Both the position numbers and the translations under genes were made by a program. From positions 1,649,910 through 1,713,909 of the forward strand of contig JAGTTP010000001.1 of the NCBI GenBank assembly GCA_018223365.1: a DNA stretch of 64,000 bases, in the 5' to 3' direction. This DNA comes from Clostridiaceae bacterium Marseille-Q4145. Lineage in GTDB: Bacteria; Bacillota; Clostridia; Lachnospirales; Lachnospiraceae. The notes below the pieces were generated by a model. It worked only from the letters and a program-made list of their open reading frames with translations. It did no database searches and was not told where the DNA came from. Within the stretch, counting starts at the first letter, position 1, and the number at the start of each line of letters is the position of its first letter. Below are positions 16,308-25,537 of the stretch, piece by piece.

Positions 16308-18168
16308 GTTTGCGCGCCATGGGCGCGCTCTAACGGGTGTAAGTCCCGAACATGCCCGGGTAGTGGGAAATGTATAGCCAAACAGCAAGGGTGTCTACCG
16401 TGAGGTGGAATCTGAAGGAAGCTGTAGGCGAATCTCTGGTCCGACGGACAGAAATCGCATATAAGGCTAGGCTTCGAGTGATAAGCTGGCAAAGAACAGC
16501 GAAGTCTAATAACTACCACGTTTGTAGAAGCAGAGTAAATGCGGCGGATATATGGAGAGAAAGAGCGTGCACCTTAAGCGTGGAGGTCTCACAGAGGTTT
16601 CATTAGCCTAGTAACAACGAACTGTGAGAAGTCAGCCGAGCCCATAGTAGCGAAGAAGTCTCTGTAATGGGGATGGAGCGAAGGGGCGAACAATCAATCA
16701 GTTTGAGTATGTCTCGTATTGCAGAAATGACAACATCTGCCGTAACCAATCGGGTAAAAGGTGGTCAAATCAAGCGAGACGGAAAGGAAAGAACGCATGG
16801 ACACAAGTAATCTAATGGAGCAGATATTATCTAGTGATAATCTCAACAGAGCATATCTGCAAGTCGTACGAAACAAAGGTGCTGAGGGAGTGGACGGAAT
16901 GAAGTACACAGAATTGAAGGAACACCTTGCAAAGAACGGCGAAACCATCAAGGGACAGTTGAGGACAAGAAAATATAAGCCTCAGCCAGTACGAAGAGTG
17001 GAGATACCAAAGCCTGATGGCGGTGTCAGAAACCTGGGAGTACCAACAGTAACAGACAGATTCATACAACAAGCCATCGCACAGGTGTTAACACCAATCT
17101 ATGAGGAACAGTTCCATGACCACAGTTACGGATTCAGACCTAATAGATGTGCACAGCAGGCAATTCTAACGGCACTCGATATAATGAATGACGGAAATGA
17201 CTGGATTGTAGACATCGACTTGGAAAAGTTCTTTGACACAGTAAACCATGATAAGCTAATGACTTTAATTGGAGTAACAATTAAGGACGGAGATATCATC
17301 TCTATTGTAAGGAAGTATCTAGTGAGCGGAATTATGATAGACGATGAGTATGAGGATTCCATTGTAGGAACTCCACAAGGAGGAAACCTTTCTCCGTTGT
17401 TGGCAAACATCATGCTCAATGAACTTGATAAGGAAATGGAAAAGAGAGGGCTTAACTTTGTACGATATGCAGATGACTGTATTATCATGGTCGGAAGTGA
17501 AATGTCCGCGAATAGAGTTATGAGAAATATCTCACGATTCATCGAAGAAAAGCTAGGGCTCAAGGTCAACATGACTAAGAGTAAAGTAGACAGACCAAGC
17601 GGACTTAAATACCTTGGATTTGGGTTCTACTTTGATTCAAGAGCACATCAGTTTAAGGCAAAACCACATGCTAAATCAGTAACGAAGTTTAAGAAGAGAA
17701 TGAAAGAACTCACATGCCGTAGTTGGGGTGTTAGCAACAGCTATAAAGTGGAGAAGCTTAATCAGCTCATAAGAGGTTGGATTAACTACTTCAAGATAGG
17801 CAGTATGAAAACACTATGCAAGGAATTAGATTCAAGAATCCGTTATCGGCTTCGCATGTGCATTTGGAAACAATGGAAAACACCACAGAATCGAGAGAAG
17901 AACCTTGTAAAACTTGGAATAGACAGAAACACAGCTAGACGAGTTGCATACACAGGTAAAAGAATAGCTTATGTATGTAACAAAGGCGCAGTAAATGCTG
18001 CTATAAGTAACAAAAGATTAGCCTCATTTGGACTAATTTCAATGTTAGATTACTACACCGAAAAGTGTGTTACTTGTTAAGTTGATTGAACCGCCGTATA
18101 CGGAACCGTACGTACGGTGGTGTGAGAGGTCGGAATTTCTCATTTAAGAGAAATTCCTCCTACTCGAT
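16308..18168 (+). mobile_element. Group II intron with reverse transcriptase
   Basis: A ribozyme-encoding retroelement of about 1.86 kb. The 5' border is approximate (16308-16312), at the base of a GCGCGCC/GGCGCGC hairpin, and I do not see a perfect GUGYG start. The RNA part before the ORF is about 490 nt. Domain V lies near 18089-18122 (ACCGCCGTA pairing with TACGGTGGT) and domain VI at about 18123-18168 (stem GAATTTCTC/GAGAAATTC, then CTCCTACTCGAT with a candidate branch-point A). Base composition and codon use (many ATA, AGA, AAA) differ from neighbours, as expected of a mobile element. Insertion right after a terminator hairpin resembles class C introns, but the class is not proven. Confidence 0.9.
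16797..18080 (+). CDS. Group II intron reverse transcriptase/maturase
   Basis: A 427-aa intron-encoded protein, acting as reverse transcriptase and splicing maturase of the surrounding intron. RT motifs are clear: GAEGVDGM, PKPDGGVRNLGVPTVTDR, HDHSYGFRPNR, DIDLEKFFDTVNHDKL, GTPQGGNLSPLLANIMLNELD and the catalytic YADD (FVRYADDCIIMV). The maturase X domain follows (KYLGFGFYF through LNQLIRGWINYFKIG). No HNH endonuclease domain follows, so target priming would depend on other nicks or replication forks. The ATG at 16797 is chosen after GGAAAGGAA; an upstream GTG at 16761 gives a non-conserved extension. No internal stop is present, so it may be active. Confidence 0.95.
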   Translation: MDTSNLMEQILSSDNLNRAYLQVVRNKGAEGVDGMKYTELKEHLAKNGETIKGQLRTRKYKPQPVRRVEIPKPDGGVRNLGVPTVTDRFIQQAIAQVLTPIYEEQFHDHSYGFRPNRCAQQAILTALDIMNDGNDWIVDIDLEKFFDTVNHDKLMTLIGVTIKDGDIISIVRKYLVSGIMIDDEYEDSIVGTPQGGNLSPLLANIMLNELDKEMEKRGLNFVRYADDCIIMVGSEMSANRVMRNISRFIEEKLGLKVNMTKSKVDRPSGLKYLGFGFYFDSRAHQFKAKPHAKSVTKFKKRMKELTCRSWGVSNSYKVEKLNQLIRGWINYFKIGSMKTLCKELDSRIRYRLRMCIWKQWKTPQNREKNLVKLGIDRNTARRVAYTGKRIAYVCNKGAVNAAISNKRLASFGLISMLDYYTEKCVTC

Positions 18169-18332
18169 TGTCGGTCTTCTTATATTTATTAGTATAATTT
18201 ATAACATAATTAACATATATTAAATTTACTAATCAGAAAAAGTGTGATATGATAACCTTAACAATGTGAACAACGGGGCAGGATTGTGGCTCCGTAAGAT
18301 AGAACCATATGAGCTGATGGAGGTAGAGAAGC
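18169..18332 (+). promoter_or_regulatory. purL promoter and leader
   Basis: TTTACT (18225-18230) and extended -10 TGA-TATGAT (18248-18253) are 17 nt apart. Upstream lies an A/T-rich imperfect inverted repeat (about 18189-18232). The leader holds a 6-bp hairpin (CGGGGC with GGCTCCG, about 18275-18296) and a GGAGGT ribosome site 8 nt before the purL ATG. I see no purine riboswitch core. Confidence 0.65.
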
Positions 18333-21300
18333 ATGGTAAGACGCGTCTTTGTGGAAAAGAAACCTGAGTTTGCAGTAAAGGCAAAAGAGCTGCAGGAGGA
18401 GATCAGAAGTTATCTTGGTATCCAGACCGTGACAGGTGTCCGTGTCCTGATCCGTTATGACGTAGAGAATATTTCTGATGAGACTTTTGAAGAAGCATGC
18501 CATACGGTATTTGCAGAGCCGCCGGTAGATACTCTTTATCAGGAAAGCTTTGAGACCGCCAAAGGAGCCGCAGTATTCGGTGTTGAGTTCCTTCCGGGAC
18601 AGTTCGATCAGAGAGCAGATTCCGCTGTACAGTGCGTACAGTTCTTGAATTCCGCTGAAAAGCCGGTGATCCGTACCGCTGTCATCTATGTGATTGAAGG
18701 AAATACGACAGAGGCAGAGCTTGCTTCCATCAAGGCATTCTGTATCAACCCGGTAGATTCCCGTGAAACTGCCATGGAGAAACCGGAGACTCTGGTAACT
18801 GTATTTGAGGATCCGGCTGATGTAAAGATTTTTGATGGATTTAAAAATATGCCGGAAGAAGAGCTGAAAGAACTTTACAGCTCCTTAAATCTGGCTATGA
18901 CCTTCAAGGATTTCCAGCATATCCAGAACTACTTCAGAGGTGAGGAGAACCGTGACCCGTCCATGACCGAGATTCGCGTGCTGGATACGTATTGGTCCGA
19001 TCACTGCCGTCATACCACCTTCTCTACGGAGCTTAAGGATGTAAAATTCGAAGACGGATATTATCGTGCACCCATTGAGAAGACCTATGAGCAGTACGTA
19101 GCTGACCATAAAGAGATTTTCAAAGGAAGAGACGATAAGTTCATCTGTCTTATGGATCTGGCGCTGATGGCTATGAGAAAGCTGAAAAAAGAAGGAAAAC
19201 TCAAGGATCAGGAGGAATCTGACGAGATCAATGCCTGCTCCATCGTAGTTCCGGTCGAAATCGATGGGGAGACCGAGGAGTGGCTGGTTAATTTCAAGAA
19301 TGAAACCCACAATCATCCGACAGAGATCGAGCCCTTCGGTGGTGCTGCTACCTGTCTTGGCGGAGCTATCCGTGACCCGCTGTCAGGCCGTACCTATGTA
19401 TATCAGGCAATGCGTGTAACCGGCGCAGCTGATCCGACCGTTCCGGTATCTGAGACTCTGAAGGGCAAACTGCCCCAGAAAAAACTGGTGCGCGGTGCAG
19501 CCAGCGGCTACAGCTCTTATGGTAACCAGATCGGACTGGCTACCGGTTATGTAAAAGAGATTTATCATCCGAACTATGTGGCAAAACGTATGGAGATCGG
19601 TGCCGTTATGGGTGCTGCTCCGAGAAAAGATGTCATCCGTGAGACTTCTGATCCGGGGGATATCATCATTCTGCTGGGTGGCCGTACCGGACGTGACGGC
19701 TGCGGTGGTGCGACTGGTTCTTCCAAAGTACATACCGAGGCTTCCATTGAGACCTGCGGTGCTGAGGTGCAGAAAGGTAATGCTCCGACAGAGCGTAAGA
19801 TCCAGAGACTGTTCCGCCGTCCGGAAGTAACCCGTCTCATTAAAAAATGTAATGACTTCGGTGCAGGCGGTGTGTCTGTAGCCATCGGTGAGCTGGCAGA
19901 CGGTCTGGTCGTAGATCTGGACAAGGTGCCGAAGAAATATGAAGGTCTTGATGGAACTGAGCTTGCCATCTCCGAATCTCAGGAGCGTATGGCGGTGGTT
20001 GTTGATCCGAAAGACGTCAAAGAATTTATGGGATATGCAGCAGAGGAGAATCTGGAATCTGTCTGCGTAGCTGAAGTGACCGAATCTCCGAGACTGGTGC
20101 TCACCTGGAGAGGAAAGAAGATCGTGGATATTTCCAGAGCCTTCCTCGATACTAACGGTGCTCATCAGGAGACTTCTGTCGCAGTGGACATGCCGTCCGA
20201 GACAGAGAAATATTTTGAAAGAAAAGAAGTCGGTGATATCCGTGAAAAATGGCTGGATACCCTGAAAGATTTAAATGTTTGCTCCCAGAAGGGCCTGGTG
20301 GAGATGTTCGACGGCTCCATCGGAGCAGGCAGCGTGCTGATGCCTTATGGCGGAAAATATCAGCTGACCGAGACCCAGGCAATGGTAGCCAAACTTCCGG
20401 TACTCAAAGGAAATACGGATACCGTTACTATGATGAGTTATGGATTTGATCCCTATCTGTCCAGCTGGTCTCCGTATCATGGTGCTGTTTACGCAGTGCT
20501 GGAGTCTGTGGCAAGAATCGTGGCAACCGGTGGTGATTACAGCAAGATCCGTTTCACCTTCCAGGAGTACTTCCGCAGAATGACTGAGGATCCCCATCGT
20601 TGGAGCCAGCCCTTCGCAGCCCTCCTCGGTGCTTACAGCGCACAGCTGGGATTCGGACTGCCGTCCATCGGAGGAAAAGACAGTATGTCCGGTACCTTCA
20701 ATGATATTGATGTACCGCCGACACTGGTATCTTTCGCAGTGGATATTGCAAGTTACAAACATATCATCACTCCGGAATTTAAGAAAGCCGGTAACAAGCT
20801 GGTTCTCTTAAAAGTCGACAGAGACGCTTACGATCTGCCGGATTATGAAAAGATCATGGATCAGTACGGCAAGTTCTTTGAGGATGTAAAGGCCGGAAAG
20901 ATCGTTTCTGCTTATGCCCTGGATGGCAAGGGTGTGATTCCGGCAGTCAGCAAGATGGCATTTGGTAATAAACTCGGTGTCAAACTGGAGCACAATCTGG
21001 ATCCGAGAGATGCATTTGCACCTGGATTCGGTTCTATCGTGGCAGAGGTTCCGGCAGGCAAAGTTGGCGAGCTTTCCATCACTTATACCGAGATCGGTGA
21101 AGTGACGGTAAGCGGCTTCTCCTACGGCAATGTTTCCATTAGTACCGAGGAAGCACTGGATGCATGGAAAGGAACACTGGAGAAAGTATTCCCGACCGTG
21201 GCAGAGAAGAATAAAGAAGTACTGGATACACCGATCTACAAGGCAGACAGCATTTATGTATGCAAACATCAGGTGGCAAAACCGACCGTATTTATCCCGG

Positions 21301-22076
21301 TATTCCCGGGTACCAACTGCGAGTACGACAGTACGAAAGCATTTGAGCGCGCAGGTGCGAATGTAGTAACCAAGGTATTTAAAAACTTAAGCGAAAGCGA
21401 TATCAAAGAATCCGTGGACGCTTTTGAGAAAGCCATCAGCCAGGCACAGATCATCATGTTCCCGGGCGGCTTCTCCGCAGGTGACGAGCCGGATGGATCT
21501 GCGAAATTCTTTGCAACCGCATTTGAAAATGAGAAGATCAAGGAAGCAGTAACAAAGCTTCTGAATGAGAGAGACGGACTGGCACTGGGTATCTGCAACG
21601 GTTTCCAGGCACTGATCAAGCTGGGACTGGTTCCCTACGGTGAGATCACTGGACAGCAGCCGGATTCCCCGACTCTGACTTTCAACACCATTAACCGTCA
21701 TATCTCCAAGATGGTCTACACCAAGGTGGTCAGCAACAAGTCCCCGTGGCTGGCAGGTGCAGAGCTGGGCGGCGTCTATGTAAACCCGGCATCCCATGGT
21801 GAGGGACGTTTTGTAGCACCGAAGGAGTGGATTGACAAACTGTTTGCGAATGGACAGGTGGCAACCCAGTATGTAGATCTGGCAGGCAACCCGACCATGG
21901 ATGAAGAATGGAACGTCAATGGTTCCTACGCTTCCATCGAAGGTATCACAAGCCCGGACGGACGTGTCTTCGGTAAGATGGCACATTCCGAGAGACGCGG
22001 CACCGCAGTAGCGATCAATATCTACGGTGAGCAGGATCTGAAGATCTTTGAGTCCGGAGTGAAATATTTCAAATAA
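18333..22076 (+). CDS. purL: Phosphoribosylformylglycinamidine synthase (large single-chain)
   Basis: A 1247-aa enzyme for step four of de novo purine synthesis, converting FGAR plus glutamine and ATP to FGAM. It is the long form combining the PurS-like N-terminal part, two AIR-synthase ATP-binding halves and a C-terminal glutamine amidotransferase. Markers are ETHNHPTEIEPFGGAAT, the DRSGATGSSKVH-like segment GCGGATGSSK, and in the glutaminase PVFPGTNCEYDS with the nucleophile Cys in LGICNGFQALI; the catalytic His lies in ASHGEGRF. The length fits the TIGR01857-type enzyme of Clostridia. It is monocistronic, with its own promoter and terminator; other pur genes are not in view. Confidence 0.97.
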   Translation: MVRRVFVEKKPEFAVKAKELQEEIRSYLGIQTVTGVRVLIRYDVENISDETFEEACHTVFAEPPVDTLYQESFETAKGAAVFGVEFLPGQFDQRADSAVQCVQFLNSAEKPVIRTAVIYVIEGNTTEAELASIKAFCINPVDSRETAMEKPETLVTVFEDPADVKIFDGFKNMPEEELKELYSSLNLAMTFKDFQHIQNYFRGEENRDPSMTEIRVLDTYWSDHCRHTTFSTELKDVKFEDGYYRAPIEKTYEQYVADHKEIFKGRDDKFICLMDLALMAMRKLKKEGKLKDQEESDEINACSIVVPVEIDGETEEWLVNFKNETHNHPTEIEPFGGAATCLGGAIRDPLSGRTYVYQAMRVTGAADPTVPVSETLKGKLPQKKLVRGAASGYSSYGNQIGLATGYVKEIYHPNYVAKRMEIGAVMGAAPRKDVIRETSDPGDIIILLGGRTGRDGCGGATGSSKVHTEASIETCGAEVQKGNAPTERKIQRLFRRPEVTRLIKKCNDFGAGGVSVAIGELADGLVVDLDKVPKKYEGLDGTELAISESQERMAVVVDPKDVKEFMGYAAEENLESVCVAEVTESPRLVLTWRGKKIVDISRAFLDTNGAHQETSVAVDMPSETEKYFERKEVGDIREKWLDTLKDLNVCSQKGLVEMFDGSIGAGSVLMPYGGKYQLTETQAMVAKLPVLKGNTDTVTMMSYGFDPYLSSWSPYHGAVYAVLESVARIVATGGDYSKIRFTFQEYFRRMTEDPHRWSQPFAALLGAYSAQLGFGLPSIGGKDSMSGTFNDIDVPPTLVSFAVDIASYKHIITPEFKKAGNKLVLLKVDRDAYDLPDYEKIMDQYGKFFEDVKAGKIVSAYALDGKGVIPAVSKMAFGNKLGVKLEHNLDPRDAFAPGFGSIVAEVPAGKVGELSITYTEIGEVTVSGFSYGNVSISTEEALDAWKGTLEKVFPTVAEKNKEVLDTPIYKADSIYVCKHQVAKPTVFIPVFPGTNCEYDSTKAFERAGANVVTKVFKNLSESDIKESVDAFEKAISQAQIIMFPGGFSAGDEPDGSAKFFATAFENEKIKEAVTKLLNERDGLALGICNGFQALIKLGLVPYGEITGQQPDSPTLTFNTINRHISKMVYTKVVSNKSPWLAGAELGGVYVNPASHGEGRFVAPKEWIDKLFANGQVATQYVDLAGNPTMDEEWNVNGSYASIEGITSPDGRVFGKMAHSERRGTAVAINIYGEQDLKIFESGVKYFK

Positions 22077-22087
22077 AAAAATAGGGA

Positions 22088-22123
22088 AAAGGTGGAATGC
22101 AGTACATGTGTTCCACCTTTTTT
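22088..22123 (+). terminator. Terminator after purL
   Basis: AAAGGTGGAA (22088-22097) pairs with TTCCACCTTT (22111-22120), followed by Ts. Confidence 0.9.
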
Positions 22124-22187
22124 GCGTGCATATTTTTAAATGGTTTTTCCCATACTAAGGTGGTAATCATCAAAAGGAGGGAAAACC

Positions 22188-22505
22188 ATGACAAGATTAG
22201 ACTGTTCTGTTGTAAACTGTACCTACAATAAGGATGATTCCTGCTGCAAGGACAACATTCATGTGGGTGGAAAAAATGCGAAGGTGACGGATGAGACCAG
22301 CTGCGAGAGCTTCCGCGAGCGCAAATACGACGGCGCCAGCAATGCGGACAGCATTCCCAGCAAACCCACCGAGATTTCCTGTGATGCGGAATCCTGCTGC
22401 TACAACCATGCCTGTAAGTGCGCGGCTGATCAGGTGCGCGTAAGCGGAAGCAATGCCTGCAGCTGCAAGAATACGGAGTGTACAACTTTCGATTGCAAAT
22501 GTTAA
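22188..22505 (+). CDS. DUF1540 domain cysteine-rich protein
   Basis: A 105-aa protein with two DUF1540-like Cys clusters. The first (about 5-45) reads LDCSVVNCTYN with paired cysteines CC and a later SCESF. The second (about 64-105) reads ISCDAESCCYNHACKC and ends with CKNTECTTFDCKC. The cysteine spacing suggests metal binding. It is preceded by AAAAGGAGGG at proper distance. Function is unknown; similar proteins are common in spore-forming Clostridia. Confidence 0.85.
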   Translation: MTRLDCSVVNCTYNKDDSCCKDNIHVGGKNAKVTDETSCESFRERKYDGASNADSIPSKPTEISCDAESCCYNHACKCAADQVRVSGSNACSCKNTECTTFDCKC

Positions 22506-22520
22506 TTGAATTTCTGATGT

Positions 22521-22573
22521 AAAAAGACCGCCCTGTCTGGAGCAAATGTTCTGAACAGGGCGGTTTTCTTTTT
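22521..22573. terminator. Bidirectional terminator
   Basis: ACCGCCCTGT (22527-22536) pairs with ACAGGGCGGT (22555-22564). T-rich runs lie on both sides as read from either strand, so it serves the DUF1540 gene and the convergent glycosyltransferase gene. Confidence 0.85.
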
Positions 22574-24066
22574 TATTTTTCTAACAGCAGATACTGCCCG
22601 TTATCCGCCAGTATCTGACAGTTTTTCAGTTCCGGATGATCTGCAAGGAAGGGTACCGACAGAATGAGAAGCGCATCATCGGAATCAGCAAGGAAGCCTT
22701 CCGTGCCGCCATCCTGGCAGGTGAGATCGCCTTCCATCATGCCAAGGAGCTGCATGTTCTGCTCCCATTTGGTTGTATTTGCATAGAGGAAGGGGTCATA
22801 GGCATCGAGATAAACGGTTGAGCCGGTGTGAAGCCCGTTCCGGTCAAACTGTTCCATGACAAAGGTCTGCAGGTCGTTGCTTCTGGCACCGCGGACGTTG
22901 TCCATGTAATTGTTTCGAATAAACCATCCAGTTCCGACAGCGGTCACGCACAGACCGAGGCAGAGAATAAACCAGGGCAGTTTTTTGTTTTGGAGAAAGG
23001 CACTCAGAAAAATAGCGGCCAACAGGCACAGGGGTACGATACAGGGGTAGACATACCACATGAGCTTGGTGGACACGGCGGAAAATCCAAGAAACGGCAC
23101 CAGAAACCACAGAAGCAGTCCGGTGAGATCCATGTTGGAAAGGGGAAAATCTTTCACGCGGAATGGCCGGATCCACAGGCAGATCAGTCCCACAATCACA
23201 AGCAGGGTCAGCCAGCCGTAGATATAGTCAAAGTTCCAGAAGATGGAGGTCCAGTAGAAAGAAAATGGAAATCCATGGCCTTCCAGTCCTCCGGCAGCAG
23301 TTCGTCCTGCGATGTCGGCTTCGTACATATTCCGGAAGAAGGTAAAGCCGTCGTACTGGAAACGGCAGACTGCCCACAGGGCAGCAGGCAGCAGGGCGGA
23401 GCCAAGGAAGAGAAGAAATCTTCCCGGCTTCATTTTTCTTAATTCTCCGGTCAGCAGAAGAAAGAGTCCGCCGATGGCAGCGATCATGCCTGCGTGGAAA
23501 CTCTTGGTCAGAAACGCAAGAGAAAAATACAAGCCGCATACATAAAGCATACGTCCGTTTTCACGGATCTTTAACATGGCCAGCATGGCCAGCGTGAAGA
23601 ACAGAAGATAGAGGCTGTCTGCGTCTCCGGCGCGGACCAGATGCGCCTTAAAGGGAAAATAGTTGGCGCACAGGAATGCCATAACCAGCAGAGAGGTGAG
23701 CTTTCCATATCTGCGGGCAAAGAGTCCGGTCACGACCGTGGTAATCAGATAGGCAAGGGCAGAGAAGAACCGAAGCCCCACTGATGTATAGCCAAACAGG
23801 GTGAAACCAGCCACAATGCTCCAGAAAGAAACGGGAGGTTTCACATTCCAGTAATCGGGTTCATTCAGGTAGGTATTTACCAGAAAATTTCCATTCTTCA
23901 ACATTTCATAGGCGGAAATACCATGGCGGGCCTCGTCCCAGGAGTCAATCGCCTTGATACCAAGACAGCGGAAGCAAAGAAAGGCGGTCATCAGTGCCAG
24001 AAATGCGAAAAAAACCGGATAGAGACGGTCAATCAGACGTAGAAGCCGTGTATAAAATGATTTCAT
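22573..24066 (-). CDS. ArnT/PMT-like family 39 glycosyltransferase
   Basis: A 497-aa polytopic membrane protein of the GT39/ArnT (dolichyl- or undecaprenyl-phosphate sugar transferase) group. The first extracellular loop has DSWDEARHGISAYEML with the catalytic-type Asp-Glu, then YLNEPDYWNVKPPVSFW, both typical. About ten further hydrophobic segments run to residue 390, followed by a C-terminal extracellular domain. It should move a sugar from a lipid-phosphate carrier to an acceptor outside the membrane. The ATG at 24066 is preferred because GAGGA lies 8-9 nt upstream of it; an earlier ATG at 24081 overlaps that site. It is convergent with the DUF1540 gene and borders the polysaccharide locus. 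Confidence 0.85.
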   Translation of the reverse strand: MKSFYTRLLRLIDRLYPVFFAFLALMTAFLCFRCLGIKAIDSWDEARHGISAYEMLKNGNFLVNTYLNEPDYWNVKPPVSFWSIVAGFTLFGYTSVGLRFFSALAYLITTVVTGLFARRYGKLTSLLVMAFLCANYFPFKAHLVRAGDADSLYLLFFTLAMLAMLKIRENGRMLYVCGLYFSLAFLTKSFHAGMIAAIGGLFLLLTGELRKMKPGRFLLFLGSALLPAALWAVCRFQYDGFTFFRNMYEADIAGRTAAGGLEGHGFPFSFYWTSIFWNFDYIYGWLTLLVIVGLICLWIRPFRVKDFPLSNMDLTGLLLWFLVPFLGFSAVSTKLMWYVYPCIVPLCLLAAIFLSAFLQNKKLPWFILCLGLCVTAVGTGWFIRNNYMDNVRGARSNDLQTFVMEQFDRNGLHTGSTVYLDAYDPFLYANTTKWEQNMQLLGMMEGDLTCQDGGTEGFLADSDDALLILSVPFLADHPELKNCQILADNGQYLLLEK

Positions 24067-24176
24067 AAAATAAATCCTCATAATCTAAATAGTTACAAAA
24101 AATATAGCATGGTCACGAAAAAAAGTAAACGCTTTATAAAGGCTTTACAAAGCTTCTGTATGATTGATAATATTGT

Positions 24177-24338
24177 ACCGGAACTCTTTCTGTGGCAGCC
24201 GGAGACGATGCGCTGGAGGCAGAGGCACTGGTACGAATCAGTGGAGGATCCGTGTTTCTGGATGCAGAAGACTATCTGATTCACTGTGACGGAGAGCAGG
24301 AATTGGCCCGGGACTGTGTTTTTTATGAAAAACAGTGA
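24177..24338 (+). pseudogene. 3' relic of a DUF4353-like (CotH-associated) protein
   Basis: An open frame of 54 codons without a start codon, opening just after an in-frame stop at 24168 and ending with TGA at 24336. It encodes TLSVAAGDDALEAEALVRIS then GGSVFLDAEDYLIHCDGE, the repeating pattern of DUF4353 carbohydrate-binding proteins (GDDALxA and ISGGSVxLxA). It therefore looks like the last part of a gene whose 5' end was deleted. DUF4353 proteins often accompany CotH/VTC genes, and such genes occur at 37.5 kb in this window. The rfbB promoter overlaps its stop codon. Family assignment is moderately sure; the loss of the 5' end is clear. Confidence 0.6.
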
Positions 24339-24363
24339 CAGACCAGGAAAATCATGCTATAAT
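24335..24363 (+). promoter_or_regulatory. Promoter of the rfb/polysaccharide operon
   Basis: GTGACA (24335-24340) and a perfect TATAAT (24358-24363) with 17-nt spacing; TGC before the -10 makes it an extended promoter. It starts transcription about 85 nt before rfbB. Confidence 0.8.
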
Positions 24364-24454
24364 CAAGCCAAATGCAGTGAGCTCAAAGGGGATATTCTGC
24401 CCTGACGGCTGCTGAAGAAAGAATAAACAGATTTTACATGATGGAGGAAATTTC

Positions 24455-25537
24455 ATGAGGACTTATCTCGTAACAGGCGGTGCCGGATTTATCGGCTCCA
24501 ATTACATTCATTATATGTTCCGCAAATACGGCGAGGAGATCCGTATTATCAATGTGGACGTGCTGACCTATGCAGGCAATCTGGAGAACTTAAAAGATGT
24601 AGAGAACTATCCGAACTACACCTTCGTAAGAGCAGACATCTGTGACAGTGAGGCAATTACCAGAATTTTCGAGGAGAATGATATTGACCGTGTGGTTCAC
24701 TTCGCAGCAGAGAGCCATGTAGACCGCAGTATCAAGAATCCGGAAGTATTTGTTAAGACCAATGTACTGGGTACTCTGGTCATGCTGAATGCAGCAAAAG
24801 CAGCATGGGAGCTGCCGGACGGAAGCTTTAAGGAGAATAAGAAATTCCTGTATGTTTCCACTGACGAAGTATACGGTTCTCTGGATGACGGAGATAATTA
24901 TTTCTATGAGACAACTCCGTTCTCCCCCCACAGCCCCTACTCTGCAAGCAAGGCAAGTGGAGACATGCTGACCAAGGCATATTTTGATACTTATAAATTC
25001 CCGTGCAACATTACCAGCTGCAGCAACAACTATGGCCCGTATCAGTTCCCGGAGAAACTGATCCCGCTGGTCATCAACAACGCACTGCAGGGCAAAGCGC
25101 TGCCGGTATATGGTGATGGTAAGAACGTTCGTGACTGGCTCTATGTAGATGACCATGCAAAGGCAATCGACATGGTTCAGGAAAAAGGAAAACTGGGCGA
25201 GCGTTACAACATCGGCGGACACAACGAGAAGCAGAACATCGAGATCATCCATATTATTCTGGATACTCTGCAGGAGATGCTTCCGGACAGCGATCCGAGA
25301 AAAGCACTGGTAAGCGAGAATCTGATTACCTACGTAACTGACCGTAAGGGACATGACCGTCGTTATGCCATTGCACCGGATAAGATCAAAGCAGAGATCG
25401 GCTGGTATCCGGAGACTATGTTCGCCGAGGGTATCAAGAAGACCATTCAGTGGTTCTTCGAGCATGAGGACTGGATGAAGAATGTGACCAGCGGTGACTA
25501 TCAGAAATACTATGAAGAAATGTACAAAAATAAATAA
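24455..25537 (+). CDS. rfbB: dTDP-glucose 4,6-dehydratase
   Basis: A 360-aa NAD-dependent short-chain dehydrogenase-type enzyme that makes dTDP-4-keto-6-deoxyglucose, the second step towards dTDP-L-rhamnose. It shows the NAD-binding TGGAGFIGSNY at the N-terminus, the catalytic STDEVYG and YSASKASGD (Tyr and Lys), HFAAESHVDRSI and NNYGPYQFPEKLIP. The start has a GGAGG site 8 nt upstream. First gene of the operon leading to the ABC exporter; the next gene begins within its 3' end. Confidence 0.97.
   Translation: MRTYLVTGGAGFIGSNYIHYMFRKYGEEIRIINVDVLTYAGNLENLKDVENYPNYTFVRADICDSEAITRIFEENDIDRVVHFAAESHVDRSIKNPEVFVKTNVLGTLVMLNAAKAAWELPDGSFKENKKFLYVSTDEVYGSLDDGDNYFYETTPFSPHSPYSASKASGDMLTKAYFDTYKFPCNITSCSNNYGPYQFPEKLIPLVINNALQGKALPVYGDGKNVRDWLYVDDHAKAIDMVQEKGKLGERYNIGGHNEKQNIEIIHIILDTLQEMLPDSDPRKALVSENLITYVTDRKGHDRRYAIAPDKIKAEIGWYPETMFAEGIKKTIQWFFEHEDWMKNVTSGDYQKYYEEMYKNK

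Noticed and set aside
16197..18170. Considered a tRNA-integrated genomic island
   Set aside because: Only a group II intron follows the tRNA; there is no integrase and no direct repeat of the tRNA 3' end nearby.
18254..18332. Possible purine or PRPP riboswitch before purL
   Set aside because: The leader is only about 75 nt, with one short hairpin, and lacks the conserved purine-riboswitch core loops.
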